Source: Mesotaenium endlicherianum (lineage: Eukaryota > Streptophyta > Zygnematophyceae > Zygnematales > Mesotaeniaceae). From it: a stretch of 64,000 nucleotides of DNA. Made by a program: the position numbers and the translations under genes. Of the stretch, positions 10,254 to 20,176 are shown in pieces (the stretch's first letter is position 1; each line of letters opens with the position of its first letter). Under the pieces are notes generated by a model, which was not told where the DNA came from, ran no database searches, and saw only the letters and a list, made by a program, of their open reading frames with translations. Location of the stretch: the NCBI GenBank assembly GCA_009602735.1, contig WELA01013853.1:283059-347058 (forward strand), in the 5' to 3' direction.

Positions 10254-11359
10254 ATTAACACTGGAGACATGGTTTTCCCCAACTGAAAGTATTAATCTCC
10301 CTCCCACCGCCTCTTGCTCCACTACTGATGCCTAACTGTGGGGATCACTAGTAACAGTGTGTTGTCCCTCCGCCCTCAGCCTACTGCCCTTATGAGGAGA
10401 TGATTCCGGGGCTCTACGGCAGGGAAGCGAGACCGGGAGCCAGACCTTTTCCTTCTGTCTTGGAGTCTCCTCAAGCCTGGGGGCTCCAAGTAGGGGGAAC
10501 CAAGGGGAGAACGCAGTAACTGGGCTGTTTCCTCCTGCACAGTCTGAAATTGAAGGGAGGCAGCCTTCTCCTGGGCAGCCCTCAAACTGACAGGTACGTA
10601 TACCGGCATCCCAGAAGGATGTTGCATGACATGAGCCAAGGGCACATGGCCTCTCTGCGAGGGAGATGCTGGCAGGCCTCTGGCTATTTCTCTAGCAGCC
10701 CTCTTGTATGCCCTGTCTGACTGGGTCTCTGCGCCTGCAGGTGGGCTCTGTCATCTGGCAATTTCTAGCCAAGTGATATCTTCCTCTTCAGCGAGCTGGT
10801 GCAGGGCTATGTCTGCATTGGCCAACACAGTCTTCTCCATTACTGTGGCAGGTGTCTGGGTCACAGCGGGGCTAGTGTCCTCTTCCTCGCCTTCCTCCTC
10901 TTCTTCCTCTAACTCCTCATTAACTTCTCTTGGCTCCTCTGAGACTGCTGGGGTCTCCAATGTTAGCTAGTCTAGCTCTTCTTGAGAAAAAGAATACCCC
11001 ACTGACCTTACCCTTTTGGGTGCTGGTGGGGGCTGTTGAAACCTGACCGCATACAGGTCTTTCTCTCCCTGCTTGCTTGCCCATTTGGCATAAGCGTGCT
11101 TCCCTTTAGAGAATGATTCTCGGGCCCAGCTCCTATCCTCCTGCATTTCTTGACTCATGCAGTCTCTTACTCCATCCAATCCTGGGTCCCAAGCTGCAAT
11201 GTGAGGGGGCAACACTACGTTCTCCTGTAAGTCTGTTAGGAAATCTTCCTCCCCTGCCCTGTCATTTTGCTGGTCCCTCATGTTAAATGGTCATTCACCG
11301 CCAATCGGTGGGCTTTTGGAAGAAGGCGGGGTCTGTCCTTTTCAGCGTACAAGGGTACC

Positions 11360-12104
11360 TGTAATGAATCAGTATATTAGTAGATATAATATTCATTTAA
11401 ATATAATAGTTAATTTAGGCCAGCCTGCTGAACTTTAGTTAGTATTCAGTCTGCTGAACTTTAGTTAATAATCAGTCTGCTGGACTTTACATAATTATCA
11501 GTTTAATGACTCGGCCAAAAGCAGCAGGCTGAAGTCAACTTAAGTCAGCTTGCTGACACATTCTTTGACAGCCAGCTGACTTCCGTGCTCGGTAGCAGCG
11601 AACTGCCTTGATATGCATCTAAGTACCACCTGCTAGATGAATGGCCAGATGACATCCCCATGATGGATGGCTATTCGGGATGATGGGAGATGGCGGTGGA
11701 TTTGGTTAACCGAGGTCCTACCAACGTGGTTAACTCCCGGGTAGGCGGTGCCATCGCACTGACCGTTGAACAGTAAACTCATTCCATGTACATATGCTAG
11801 GCATTGCTCTCGAGTTCGGCATTCGGAAACGAGGCCAACTCTCTTGTACAGCTTACTGAGAGAGATCTGAATCCAAGGCGAGAAGCCATTGATACGCACT
11901 GTCTTCTAACCTTGCTTATGTATGAGTTTACTGATTTGCATCATTGATGCTAGTTTACTCGCATTTGACTTACGAGTATTATTCCCTGCTAGTGTATTGT
12001 CCTTTGCCGTTTAACTAGTTAACGGAAATACCATAAAGATTACTTGCTGATATAAAGATCTTTATTAATTGTTAATCGCCTATTTGGTAAGTCGATTCAT
12101 TTCA
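11360..12104 (+). repeat. 5' LTR of A2
   Basis: 745 bp, TGTAATGAATC...GATTCATTTCA. The U3 part carries repeated units built on CAGCCTGCTGAACTTTA and CAGTCTGCTGGACTTTA, one unit more than the 3' LTR. The centre carries GGTTAACCGAGG and a CCTACC/GGTAGG inverted repeat that is kept even in the diverged LTRs near 28.6 kb. A TATAAAG lies about 50 bp before the end. Confidence 0.95.
12051..12065 (+). promoter_or_regulatory. putative TATA box of the A-family LTR
   Basis: TATAAAG at 12051-12057 overlaps the perfect 14-bp palindrome ATAAAGATCTTTAT (12052-12065). It is the best TATA match in the LTR and is kept in nearly all LTR copies of the window. If used, transcription would start about 30 bp downstream, leaving a very short R-U5 before the PBS. 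Confidence 0.4.
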
Positions 12105-12105
12105 G

Positions 12106-12117
12106 TGGTATCGGAGC
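12106..12117 (+). other. primer-binding site of A2
   Basis: TGGTATCGGAGC begins one base after the LTR. It is one base off the common plant initiator-Met PBS (TGGTATCAGAGC). The same variant is used in A3, A5, the family C elements and the TRIM, suggesting that it matches this host's tRNA. Confidence 0.8.
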
Positions 12118-12138
12118 AGTTATCACAGTCTTCTTTGT

Positions 12139-13617
12139 ATGGTAAGGACAAGGTCTCAAACTAGCAACTCCCGAGACATGGAGAACCAGGATAACGAGAA
12201 TGTCGAAAACCAGGCGGAAAGCCATGTAGCGGGAAACCGTACCTATTCGGAAGCAGTAGCGGATACTGCAGCTAGGGAGGCAGCAGATGAGGCAGCTGCT
12301 ATTGCCTCAGTCGCAGCTCAGCAAGCTGAGGAGGAGATAGCCAGACTAGAAGCTGAACAAGTAGCAAAGGCCGCTGAAGATATACAAAGGAGGGAAGGAC
12401 AGCCAGCTGACGAGCGCACTGTTGAAGAACTTATGGCATCAAGGGCCAATGTTCTGAACCCACCTCCTGCCGTACAACTCAATGTACCCCTAGGTCAAAT
12501 ACGTGACCGGCTGAATGCGGCAGGAATTGCTGCTGCAGGAGCAAGAGGGATTGTTGAGGACACTACTCAGCGAGTAGATGCCAATGCTGCTGCTGCATTT
12601 GCTAATCTACCACCCCAAAATGTAGACTTGGGAGCATTGTTCGTTCAGATGCAGTCGCAAATGGCGACCATGTATCAGTCCCAGCAGGAGGACAAAAGAA
12701 TCATAATGTCCCTACTCCGGGACAGAGACCAACTGGGGTCTCACACCACTAGTGGTGGTGGCCGAGGGCCTAGTAAGCCCAAGCCGAAACCTCCCCAGGA
12801 CTATGATCCTGAGGGAAACAGAAAATATTACCTGATCAAGTTTCTCGCGGATGTTGAGCAGTGGCTGGAGAACTACCCAGAACTGCAAGATTACGAGAAG
12901 GTCAGGCACACCGGTGCGCTACTGAAAGGCAGTGCCGCAGACTGGTGGCTTTACTGGAAGGAAGAGCGTAAGGCTCGGCAACTCGGTGACCCTACGTGGG
13001 TAGAGTTTGTCGAGAAGTTGCATGAGAAGTTTGATGTCATCAACCAGCAGGAGAAAGCTATCTATGCGATGATCTCCCTGACACTGAAGCAGACCACTTC
13101 AGTTGCTGAGTTTGCTCAAAAGTTCCAAGAGAACATGATGAAGCAGCCTGATTTGCCAGAACGGTATAGGATAGCATACTTCAGGTATGGCTTGAAATCC
13201 GAGGTCTCTGGTCATTTTGCTGAGAAAAAGTATGAGAAACTGGCTGACTTGATCCAGGATGCTGACGCCTGGGATCAGCAGCAGTTCAATCACAAGCGCC
13301 AGAGTAACGCTTTGGTGTCTAAGATTGTCAAAAAGCCCCACGGTTCCTACAATGCAGTTGAAGGAGACCAGGCTGAGGATAATCAGGGTGATGAATATGA
13401 GTATGAGTACAATGCTATTCAGTCTAGAGGTAGAGGTGGTCCCTCTCGAGGTGGCTATGGAAGGGGTGGTGGTAGGACTAAGCCGAGACCAGCCTCAGCA
13501 AAATCTACTTGCTACCATTGTCAGCAGAAAGGCCACTACAGAGAACAGTGTCCGGTCAAGCACCTGCCTAAGGTCGAGAGAAAAGACCAGCCTTTAAAAG
13601 ACAGCAACAGTCAGTAA
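12139..13617 (+). CDS. gag: gag of A2
   Basis: 492 residues, open throughout. An Ala/Glu-rich N-terminal region (about 45-90) of helical character precedes the retrotransposon gag domain (about 225-385, with [13 protein letters not shown] and [10 protein letters not shown]). An RGG-type basic stretch (about 435-460) and one CCHC knuckle ([14 protein letters not shown]) complete it. Gag forms the virus-like particle and packages the RNA. The start is the first ATG after the PBS. That ATG is embedded in ATGGTAAGG, a good 5' splice-site match. The frame ends shortly after a slippery heptamer that leads into pol. Confidence 0.93.
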   Translation: MVRTRSQTSNSRDMENQDNENVENQAESHVAGNRTYSEAVADTAAREAADEAAAIASVAAQQAEEEIARLEAEQVAKAAEDIQRREGQPADERTVEELMASRANVLNPPPAVQLNVPLGQIRDRLNAAGIAAAGARGIVEDTTQRVDANAAAAFANLPPQNVDLGALFVQMQSQMATMYQSQQEDKRIIMSLLRDRDQLGSHTTSGGGRGPSKPKPKPPQDYDPEGNRKYYLIKFLADVEQWLENYPELQDYEKVRHTGALLKGSAADWWLYWKEERKARQLGDPTWVEFVEKLHEKFDVINQQEKAIYAMISLTLKQTTSVAEFAQKFQENMMKQPDLPERYRIAYFRYGLKSEVSGHFAEKKYEKLADLIQDADAWDQQQFNHKRQSNALVSKIVKKPHGSYNAVEGDQAEDNQGDEYEYEYNAIQSRGRGGPSRGGYGRGGGRTKPRPASAKSTCYHCQQKGHYREQCPVKHLPKVERKDQPLKDSNSQ

Positions 13618-13634
13618 TCCAGTCTACTGACTGT
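13593..13634 (+). promoter_or_regulatory. programmed -1 frameshift signal between gag and pol
   Basis: T-TTA-AAA (13593-13599) lies exactly in the gag frame as a canonical X-XXY-YYZ slippery heptamer. Seven bases later begins a perfect 8-bp stem, ACAGTCAG (13607-13614) with CTGACTGT (13627-13634). A second small hairpin, TAGTGA/TCACTA, follows at 13649-13664. Pol lies in the -1 frame relative to gag and overlaps its end, exactly what a -1 shift here would give. The heptamer is kept in A1 and A5. LTR elements of this group are known to use ribosomal frameshifting. Confidence 0.8.
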
Positions 13635-16600
13635 GAGGATGCTAGAGATAGTGAGTCGTCACTAGCTGCCCTCGTAGCAGGTATTATGGGTCCTGCTGAA
13701 CTGGATTCACTATGCATGCCTGACAACCAGATAAAGGAGACCATCAGCAATATAGACGTCCAGAGAGTGCACACTCTGGATGCTCTTGTTCCACCTGATG
13801 TCCAACATTTCTTTGCTACGTCAGGAGAACAATGCGAAAGTCAGGAAAAGACAGTCCCCCCTATCCTACTGCATTGCATGATTGCAGGTAGGAAGGTGAG
13901 GGCATTTGTTGACGGAGGGGCGTCACATACTTTTATCCACAAGGACTTAGTTAAGCGGCTAAGGCTGCCTACTGTCACCCAAGGGAATAGAAAAATATTC
14001 CTTGGAGATGCCTCAAGTATCCCGGGAGGAGTTATAACCAAGCCTATTGAGGTCCAGTTAGGTTCTGGCATTGCAGTTCTAACTGAAACGCTTACATTTG
14101 AGGTACTCAACACTGGCTTTTATGATCTCGTGCTAGGCAGGTCCTGGCTTAATAGACATCAAGCTGAAGTGTGTTGGAGCAGAGGTACAGTTAAAGTGAG
14201 AGGAGCCAGTGATGGGCAGACTGACTTGGCACCCACCAGTGCTCTTCCTCTTGTCCTGTGTGGATGGCAAATGAAGGAAAAGAAGAGGCTTCCAGAAGGA
14301 TGCAAGTTGCTGAATGCAATGGAGTTCGTCAAAAGCTGGAACCAGAAGGAAGACAGAATGTTCTGTCTGCTGCTAAGAGAGGTACCTCCTCAACCTGAAG
14401 AAGTGGTTGAGAAAAAGGTACACCCTCCGGAACACCCTACTGCTGCAAACATTGTTGCTCAGTACACGGATGTGTTTAATATGCCTCCAGGACTACCCCC
14501 TAAGCGGGAAGTAGATCATAGGATTGATTTATTACCTGGTAGCCAGCCACCCTGGCAACGCACGTATGGCTTGTCTTATTTGGAGAGTGAGGAGTTGAAA
14601 ACACAGATTGCAGAGCTGGAGGAAAATGGTTACATTTCTCCCAGTAAATCACCGTACGGCGCACCTATCCTATTTGTTAAGAAAAAGGATGGCAGTATGC
14701 GGATGTGTGTGGATTACAGAGCCCTGAACAGAATTACAGTAAAGAACAAGTATGCTTTACCCAGAATCGAGGACTTGCTTGATACCCTGTCTGGCGCTAA
14801 GGTGTTCAGTAAGATAGATCTCAAGAGTGGTTATCATCAAATCAGAATTGCTGAGGGGGATGAACACAAGACTGCTTTCCGCACACGTTATGGACACTAT
14901 GAGTTCAACGTGATGCCATTTGGACTGACTAATGCTCCTGCTACCTTTATGGGTGCTATGAATGACATTTTCAGACCTTATTTGGATAAGTTTGTGCAAG
15001 TTTTCCTGGATGATATTTTAATTTTCTCTAAAGATGAAGCTCAGCACACTGAACACTTAAAGAAAGTGCTGGACACTCTGCGGAAAAATCACTTGTATGC
15101 TAAAATGAGCAAGTGTGATTTCTTTAAGGAAAGTATTGAATTCTTAGGCCACGTTGTCAGTAAAGAGGGCATCAGTGTGGATCCTAAGAAAGTCCAGACC
15201 ATAAGGGACTGGCCAGTACCACAGTCTGTCTCTGAAGTTAGATCCTTCCTCGGGTTGGCTAACTACTATAGGAGATTTATTGAGAATTATTCCACAAAGG
15301 CCAGTAAACTGACTGACCTTACTAAGAAAGACATCGGGTATGTGTGGGGGGAAGAGCAGCAGGCTGCCTTCCAGACCCTTAAAGATGCCCTTTGTTCTGC
15401 CCCAGTGCTAGCCGTGTATGACCCCAGCAAACCGGTGCAGGTGGTTACTGATGCCTCTGATTTTGCCATGGGTGCTATTTTGTTGCAGCCTGCTGACAAA
15501 ACCACAAAGGATGGTAAGGTACGGCAGGAGTGGCATCCTGTGTTGTATGAGTCTATGAAATTTAATCCAGCGGAGATTAATTACTCAGTGCATGATAAAG
15601 AGCTGCTAGCTATCATTCATGTACTCAAACAGTGGAGAGCATACTTACATGGTAAAGCTTTTAAGGTGATTACAGATCATCTAGCTCTGACCCACTTTCA
15701 GAAGAAGTCCAAGCTGTCGAGGAGGGAGAACCGCTGGAGCCAGATGCTGGAGCAGTTCCAAGTCCAGATCGACTACAAACCAGGGAAGTTGAATCCTGCT
15801 GATGCACTCTCTAGAAGACCTGACTTGCAAGAAAGGAACTTTAGTCAGCATACTGTAGATAAAGTCCTGTGTGCACTCACTGCACTAAAGGTGAAAAAGT
15901 CCTTCCTTGAACAACTTAGGAAAGCCTACCTTTCAGACCCAACATTTGAGCCCAGCCCCACTACTAGTATACGTCGTGCTACCGCACTCGGGTATAAGCT
16001 CAAGGGAGGGGTCTGGGTGACTGAAACCACTTTAGGCAGGCTGAAGCTGGTTATTCCTAATAATTTGGAAATAAAGTCTCTCTAACTGAGTCAAGCTCAT
16101 GACAGTCTCCTGGGTGGGCATTTGGGGCAGGCCAAAACTGTTGGCAAACTGGCAAAACATTATCAATGGGAGGGGTTACCCCGGGAGGTCTTGAAATATG
16201 TCAAGTCCTGTGACCAGTGTCAGAGAAATAAGTCTCGGCACACACCACCCGGAGGTCTCTTGCAACCGCTACCCATCCCAGCGGGACGCTGGGAAACTAT
16301 ATCCATGGACTGGGTGGTCTCACTACCAAGAACTGCCAACGGGCATGATTCAATACTGGTAGTCGTGGATAAACTGACAAAAATGGTCATTTTTATCCCC
16401 ACAACTGTCAAAGTGACTGCACTCGAAACAGCGAGACAGTTTTACAACCATGTAGTATGCCAACATGGGCTACCTTCTAATATCATCTCAGACAGAGACT
16501 CAAAATTCACCTCTAAGTTTTGGAGAGCTTTAATGGGGTTAATGGGAGTCAAACAGCTGCTCAGCACAGCAAACCACCCTCAGACTGATGGGCAGACTGA

Positions 16601-17402
16601 AAGAACTAACCGAGTTCTGCAGGAGGTGCTGAGAGCATATATTAACCAAAAACAAGATAATTGGGATGACCTGTTGCCTCAAATTCAGTTTGCGGTCAAC
16701 AGTGCGGTGCACGCGTCAACGGGCAAAACTCCTTTTGAACTCAGCCTGGGTAGAGTCCCTAAGTCCCCTCTAGATGTGCTAGGGGAATCTTTAACTCACT
16801 CTGAAGGGATTGACAACCCGGTCTCCCTCCAGTTAACTCAGGAGTTTGCTGACACCCTGTCAGAAGTCCAACGAAACTTGCACACGGCCCAAGAAAACCA
16901 ACAAAAATACGCTAATCAACACCGTCGGGAACTGACATTTTCCAAGGGGGATTTAGTCAAACTGCATTCTCAACACCTGTACCTCCCTAATGTGGTCAAG
17001 AAAAAGCTTGGCCCTGTCTGGGTCGGTCCCTATTCGGTGGTCCGTTGTGTCGGTCAGAATGCTTACAAACTGAACATGTCAGCCGAATACAAGGGGCACC
17101 CGGTCTTTAATGTCTCCTTCCTGGAACCGTACATCAAAGGTGATACACTGTTCACAGGTCGGTTCCGTGTCCAACCGGGACCTGTCCCCGCTGTCTGGGA
17201 CGGCGACCCTGAGGAATATGAGGTCGATGAGATTTTAGACGCTCGCTCGGTCCGTCGATCGTCTAAATATGTCATGAAATACCTCATTCGATGGAAGGGT
17301 TACGATGCCTCTGGGGACACTTGGGAGTTTAAGGACCACTTAACCAATGCCAAAGGGGCGTTGACACGGTTCCACCTTCGGGCCGCTGGAGTCCCTCCAT
17401 AA
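13600..17402 (+). pseudogene. pol: pol region of A2 (PR-RT-RNase H-INT-chromodomain)
   Basis: Protease active site DGGASHTF lies near 13.91 kb; RT runs about 14.55-15.25 kb with LKSGYHQ and [10 protein letters not shown]; RNase H about 15.35-15.75 kb with DASDFAMG; the integrase HHCC finger about 16.09-16.23 kb, then the catalytic core with [12 protein letters not shown] near 16.58 kb; the GPY/F module near 17.02 kb; and a chromodomain about 17.21-17.34 kb ([16 protein letters not shown]). These proteins copy the RNA into DNA and insert it; the chromodomain is thought to steer integration to particular chromatin. The region looks almost whole, with about one break. Confidence 0.94.
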
Positions 17403-17429
17403 CTGTCATTTCAATTGACACGGGAAGGT

Positions 17430-17468
17430 GACAGGCGGTCCTGTCTCCATTTAAGTTGGAGGGGAAAA
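17430..17468 (+). other. internal hairpin plus purine-tract module, A2
   Basis: GACAGG-CGGT-CCTGTC (17430-17445) is a perfect 6-bp hairpin, followed after a short spacer by AAGTTGGAGGGGAAAA (17453-17468). The arrangement copies that at the 3' LTR, where a hairpin is followed by TAAGTTGGAGGGAT. It sits just past the chromodomain and before ORF3, so ORF3 is bracketed by two such modules. Confidence 0.65.
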
Positions 17469-17636
17469 TATGAATGTTAGTGAGCGAGAGCGATAAAAAC
17501 ACACTCATACGTTTATGTGTAGCGCATCGCAACTACGTCAACTTTTAGCAATCATCTTGTAAGGTAAACAGCAGCGAAGCCACTATACTAAATACTAACA
17601 TACTTCCTGCAATCCCTATGACAAAGGTCCATATCC

Positions 17637-17667
17637 TACTAACTTGTGCCCTGGTTACATGTGCAGG
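17637..17667 (+). promoter_or_regulatory. branchpoint and 3' splice site before ORF3
   Basis: TACTAAC at 17637-17643 is a perfect branchpoint consensus; the AG of CAG at 17664-17666 follows 24 bases after its branch A, and the ORF3 ATG begins two bases later. A second TACTAAC lies at 17593-17599. A3 keeps the TACTAAC and the CAG despite changes between them. A4 has CACTAAC and CAG at the same place in the other ORF3 type. A spliced message for the 3' gene is how retroviruses express env. A candidate donor is ATG|GTAAGG at the gag start, but its use is unproven. Confidence 0.6.
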
Positions 17668-19344
17668 ATGGCGCCCACCACACAAAAGGAGGACAGAAAG
17701 CGCAAGGCAGAAGAAGCCAGGAGGACAATGGAGCAATACCAGAAGGAGCTGGCGGCGACGTCCCTCACCAGGAGAGAACAAGAAAGGGTCCGCAAACAAC
17801 AAGAGGCGGCAGAAGAGGCACAGAGGAAGAAGGATCAGGAAGCGGAAAACCTCAGGAAGGCTGAGGAGGAGAGACAGAAGAAACAGCAAGAAGAAGCGGC
17901 AGCGGCAGAAGAGGAGAAAAGAAAAAAGATTGAAGCGGACAGACAGAAGAGCTTGGCCACTTACAGGTATACTGTGGTGGGTGGCCAAAACTTCGATAAC
18001 CTGAAGGAAGCATTGCTGGCAGCCCAGGAGATCAACAGGCTGGAACAGACAACACTGCTACAGAAGGAAGGAGCTACAGCACTGGACAGGTACATCGAGA
18101 CACACACCGGCGTGGTCCTTTACGAAGATTATGCTAAGATGGTGGGCTATACAGCAGAGCAGGCCCGGTATCTCGCAGATGATTCAGAGGACAAGCCGGT
18201 CCCCATACCGGGGATAGTGGGAGATCAGAGACTCATCCGGATGGTGAGCATGCGGCCCGATAGCTTTAAGGATACGGTATTCTACCTCACACTCCTGCCA
18301 GCTTACAATGAAGTTGAGAGAAGGAGCTGGGAGTACTTGGCCAGGGAAGCAGGACAGCAGATGTTCTCTCCCCACTGGTTCCCGTGTAAACTGAGGAAGG
18401 CTGAGCACGGACCCCAGTACTACCAGCAGCCAACAGACTGGAGGTGGATGACCGTCACAAATAAGAAGCAGGAGTGTGACCGAGCCCAACCGGATGACTT
18501 CCACTATGGCCTAGACGGCTATCTCATCCTACCACCTCACATTGCCCCTTGGGACCCCAGGCTGAATGGATGCCTGAGCAATATGAATGCAGAGACCAAG
18601 GAACATAGGAGGAGGGGAAGAGACTACTTCTCTAAGGGAAAGCATGCCTTTGTCAAATGGGCAAAGAATGCAGGCCGGATAGATATCAGTAGGCTGAAGG
18701 CCAAGCAACCTCCAGCGCGCCCTAAGAAAGGGAGGTCGGTAGACTACTCCATGTCTACTAGGGAGCAGGACGACTTAGTGGACGAGACCCCTACTCTCTC
18801 CGAGGAGGAGGATGAGGAGGATGAGGAAGAAGAACAAGGCAGAGGAGAAGCATCAGCAGCAGGTACTCAGGATACCCAGGGACAGGCAGTGGCACTTCCT
18901 AAAGAACCACGATCAGGTGTGTGGAATGTGATCCCCGTTATGGCGACAACTGGACCCCGCGCTCGCTCCCCCAGCCCACCTGCCCAAGCAGGGGAAGAAG
19001 CTGATCTGACTGTACTGGGCAGCAGACACAGACAGAAATCCCCAGAGGACAGGGGTGCCAGAAGAGGGACACGCGGGTGGGCCAGAGGTATGCCAGCCTC
19101 CCCCTCCGCTCAGGGGCATGTACCTCTAGCCAATGTATTTCAGCATCCTACTGGAATGCCTGTCTATGTGGGAATCAACACCCAAATAGTTGAAGAGCAG
19201 GCCACCATCCTCCGTTCTCCTCGAGGGCCAACTTTAGAGCAAACAGGGTTCTTTAGAAGGCCAGCTGACAGACCTAGAGGGCTGTCCAGATCTAGGTCCA
19301 GATCTCCGTCTCCTGACCCTGAAGCCCCAGGAACAACCCCTTAA
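17668..19344 (+). CDS. ORF3 (first type) of A2, unknown function
   Basis: 558 residues, open throughout. Residues about 1-95 are a highly charged Lys/Glu/Gln/Ala coiled coil. About 95-330 is a globular part with MVGYTAEQARYL, RLIRMV, DSFKD, YNEVERRSWEYLA, a Trp/Tyr-rich patch and LPPHIAPWDPRL. A basic KGKHAFVKWAKN stretch follows, then an acidic run near 385-400, and a C-terminal tail with SRSRSRSPSPD repeats. No signal peptide or hydrophobic transmembrane segment is visible, arguing against an envelope protein. The gene lies between two hairpin/PPT modules. Roles in particle structure, RNA handling or nuclear import are guesses. Confidence 0.85.
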   Translation: MAPTTQKEDRKRKAEEARRTMEQYQKELAATSLTRREQERVRKQQEAAEEAQRKKDQEAENLRKAEEERQKKQQEEAAAAEEEKRKKIEADRQKSLATYRYTVVGGQNFDNLKEALLAAQEINRLEQTTLLQKEGATALDRYIETHTGVVLYEDYAKMVGYTAEQARYLADDSEDKPVPIPGIVGDQRLIRMVSMRPDSFKDTVFYLTLLPAYNEVERRSWEYLAREAGQQMFSPHWFPCKLRKAEHGPQYYQQPTDWRWMTVTNKKQECDRAQPDDFHYGLDGYLILPPHIAPWDPRLNGCLSNMNAETKEHRRRGRDYFSKGKHAFVKWAKNAGRIDISRLKAKQPPARPKKGRSVDYSMSTREQDDLVDETPTLSEEEDEEDEEEEQGRGEASAAGTQDTQGQAVALPKEPRSGVWNVIPVMATTGPRARSPSPPAQAGEEADLTVLGSRHRQKSPEDRGARRGTRGWARGMPASPSAQGHVPLANVFQHPTGMPVYVGINTQIVEEQATILRSPRGPTLEQTGFFRRPADRPRGLSRSRSRSPSPDPEAPGTTP

Positions 19345-19422
19345 GGTGACACGCTGAAGAGGCAGTCAGTAAGGGAGGCTGGTCAGGTTCAGTTCCCTTA
19401 TTTAAAGTTTTTGCAGTTTAAT

Positions 19423-19457
19423 GTTGTCGAGGCGACAACAAGTTAAGTTGGAGGGAT
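19423..19457 (+). other. 3' hairpin and polypurine tract, A2
   Basis: GTTGTCG-AGG-CGACAAC (19423-19439) is followed by TAAGTTGGAGGGAT ending directly at the 3' LTR (19458). The purine run GGAGGGA primes plus-strand synthesis in such elements. The adjacent hairpin is conserved in every A copy. Confidence 0.8.
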
Positions 19458-20176
19458 TGTAATGAATCAGTATATTAGTGGATATAATATTCATTTAAAT
19501 ATAATAGTTAATTAAGTTCAGCCTGCTGAACTTTAGTTAATAATCAGTCTGCTGGACTTTACATAATTATCAGTTTAATGACTCGGCCAAAAGCAGCAGG
19601 CTGAAGTCAACTTAAGTCAGCTTGCTGACACATTCTTTGACAGCCAGCTGACTTCCGTACTCGGTAGCAGCGAACTGCCTCGATATGCATCTAAGTGTGA
19701 TATGCTAGATGAATGGCCAGATGACATCCCTATGATGGATGGCTATTCGGGATGATGGGAGATGGCGGTGGATTTGGTTAACCGAGGTCCTACCAACGTG
19801 GTTAACTCCCGGGTAGGCGGTGCCATCGCACTGACCGTTGAACAGTAAACTCATTCCATGTACATATGCTAGGCATTGCTCTCGAGTTCGGCATTCGGAA
19901 ACGAGGCCAACTCTCTTGTACAGCTTACTGAGAGAGCTCTGAATCCAAGGCGAGAAGCCATTGATACGCACTGTCTTCTAACCTTGCTTATGTATGAGTT
20001 TACTGATTTGCATCATTGATGCTAGTTTACTCGCATTTGACTTACGAGTATTATTTCCTGCTAGTGTATTGTCCTTTGCCGTTTAACTAGTTAACGGAAA
20101 TACCATAAAGATTACTTGCTGATATAAAGATCTTTATTAATTGTTAATCGCCTATTTGGTAAGTCGATTCATTTCA
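19458..20176 (+). repeat. 3' LTR of A2
   Basis: 719 bp, about 98% identical to the 5' LTR by eye, lacking one 26-bp repeat unit present there. It ends in GATTCATTTCA and is followed by the target duplication GTACC and by A4 ORF3 sequence. Confidence 0.95.

Larger units (their letters stand above)
11360..20176 (+). mobile_element. Ty3/gypsy chromovirus, family A copy A2 (nearly whole)
   Basis: This is the best preserved copy: 5' LTR 11360-12104, PBS 12106-12117, gag 12139-13617, pol to 17402, ORF3 17668-19344, hairpin and PPT to 19457, and 3' LTR 19458-20176. It is 8,817 bp long and flanked by the 5-bp TSD GTACC (11355-11359 and 20177-20181). The two LTRs are about 98% identical by eye apart from one extra 26-bp repeat unit in the 5' LTR, so the insertion is fairly recent. 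It looks nearly whole, with about one break, in pol. It sits inside ORF3 of A4 in the opposite orientation. Confidence 0.96.

Noticed and set aside
17618-18004. Overlapping open frames within the coiled-coil start of ORF3, on both strands
   Set aside because: Highly repetitive Lys/Glu codons leave several frames open; only the ORF3 frame is kept in all copies and ends at the expected place.
17668-19344. ORF3 as an envelope gene of an endogenous retrovirus
   Set aside because: Right position for env, but no signal peptide, no transmembrane helix, no Cys-rich ectodomain; instead coiled coil, acidic run and RS tail.
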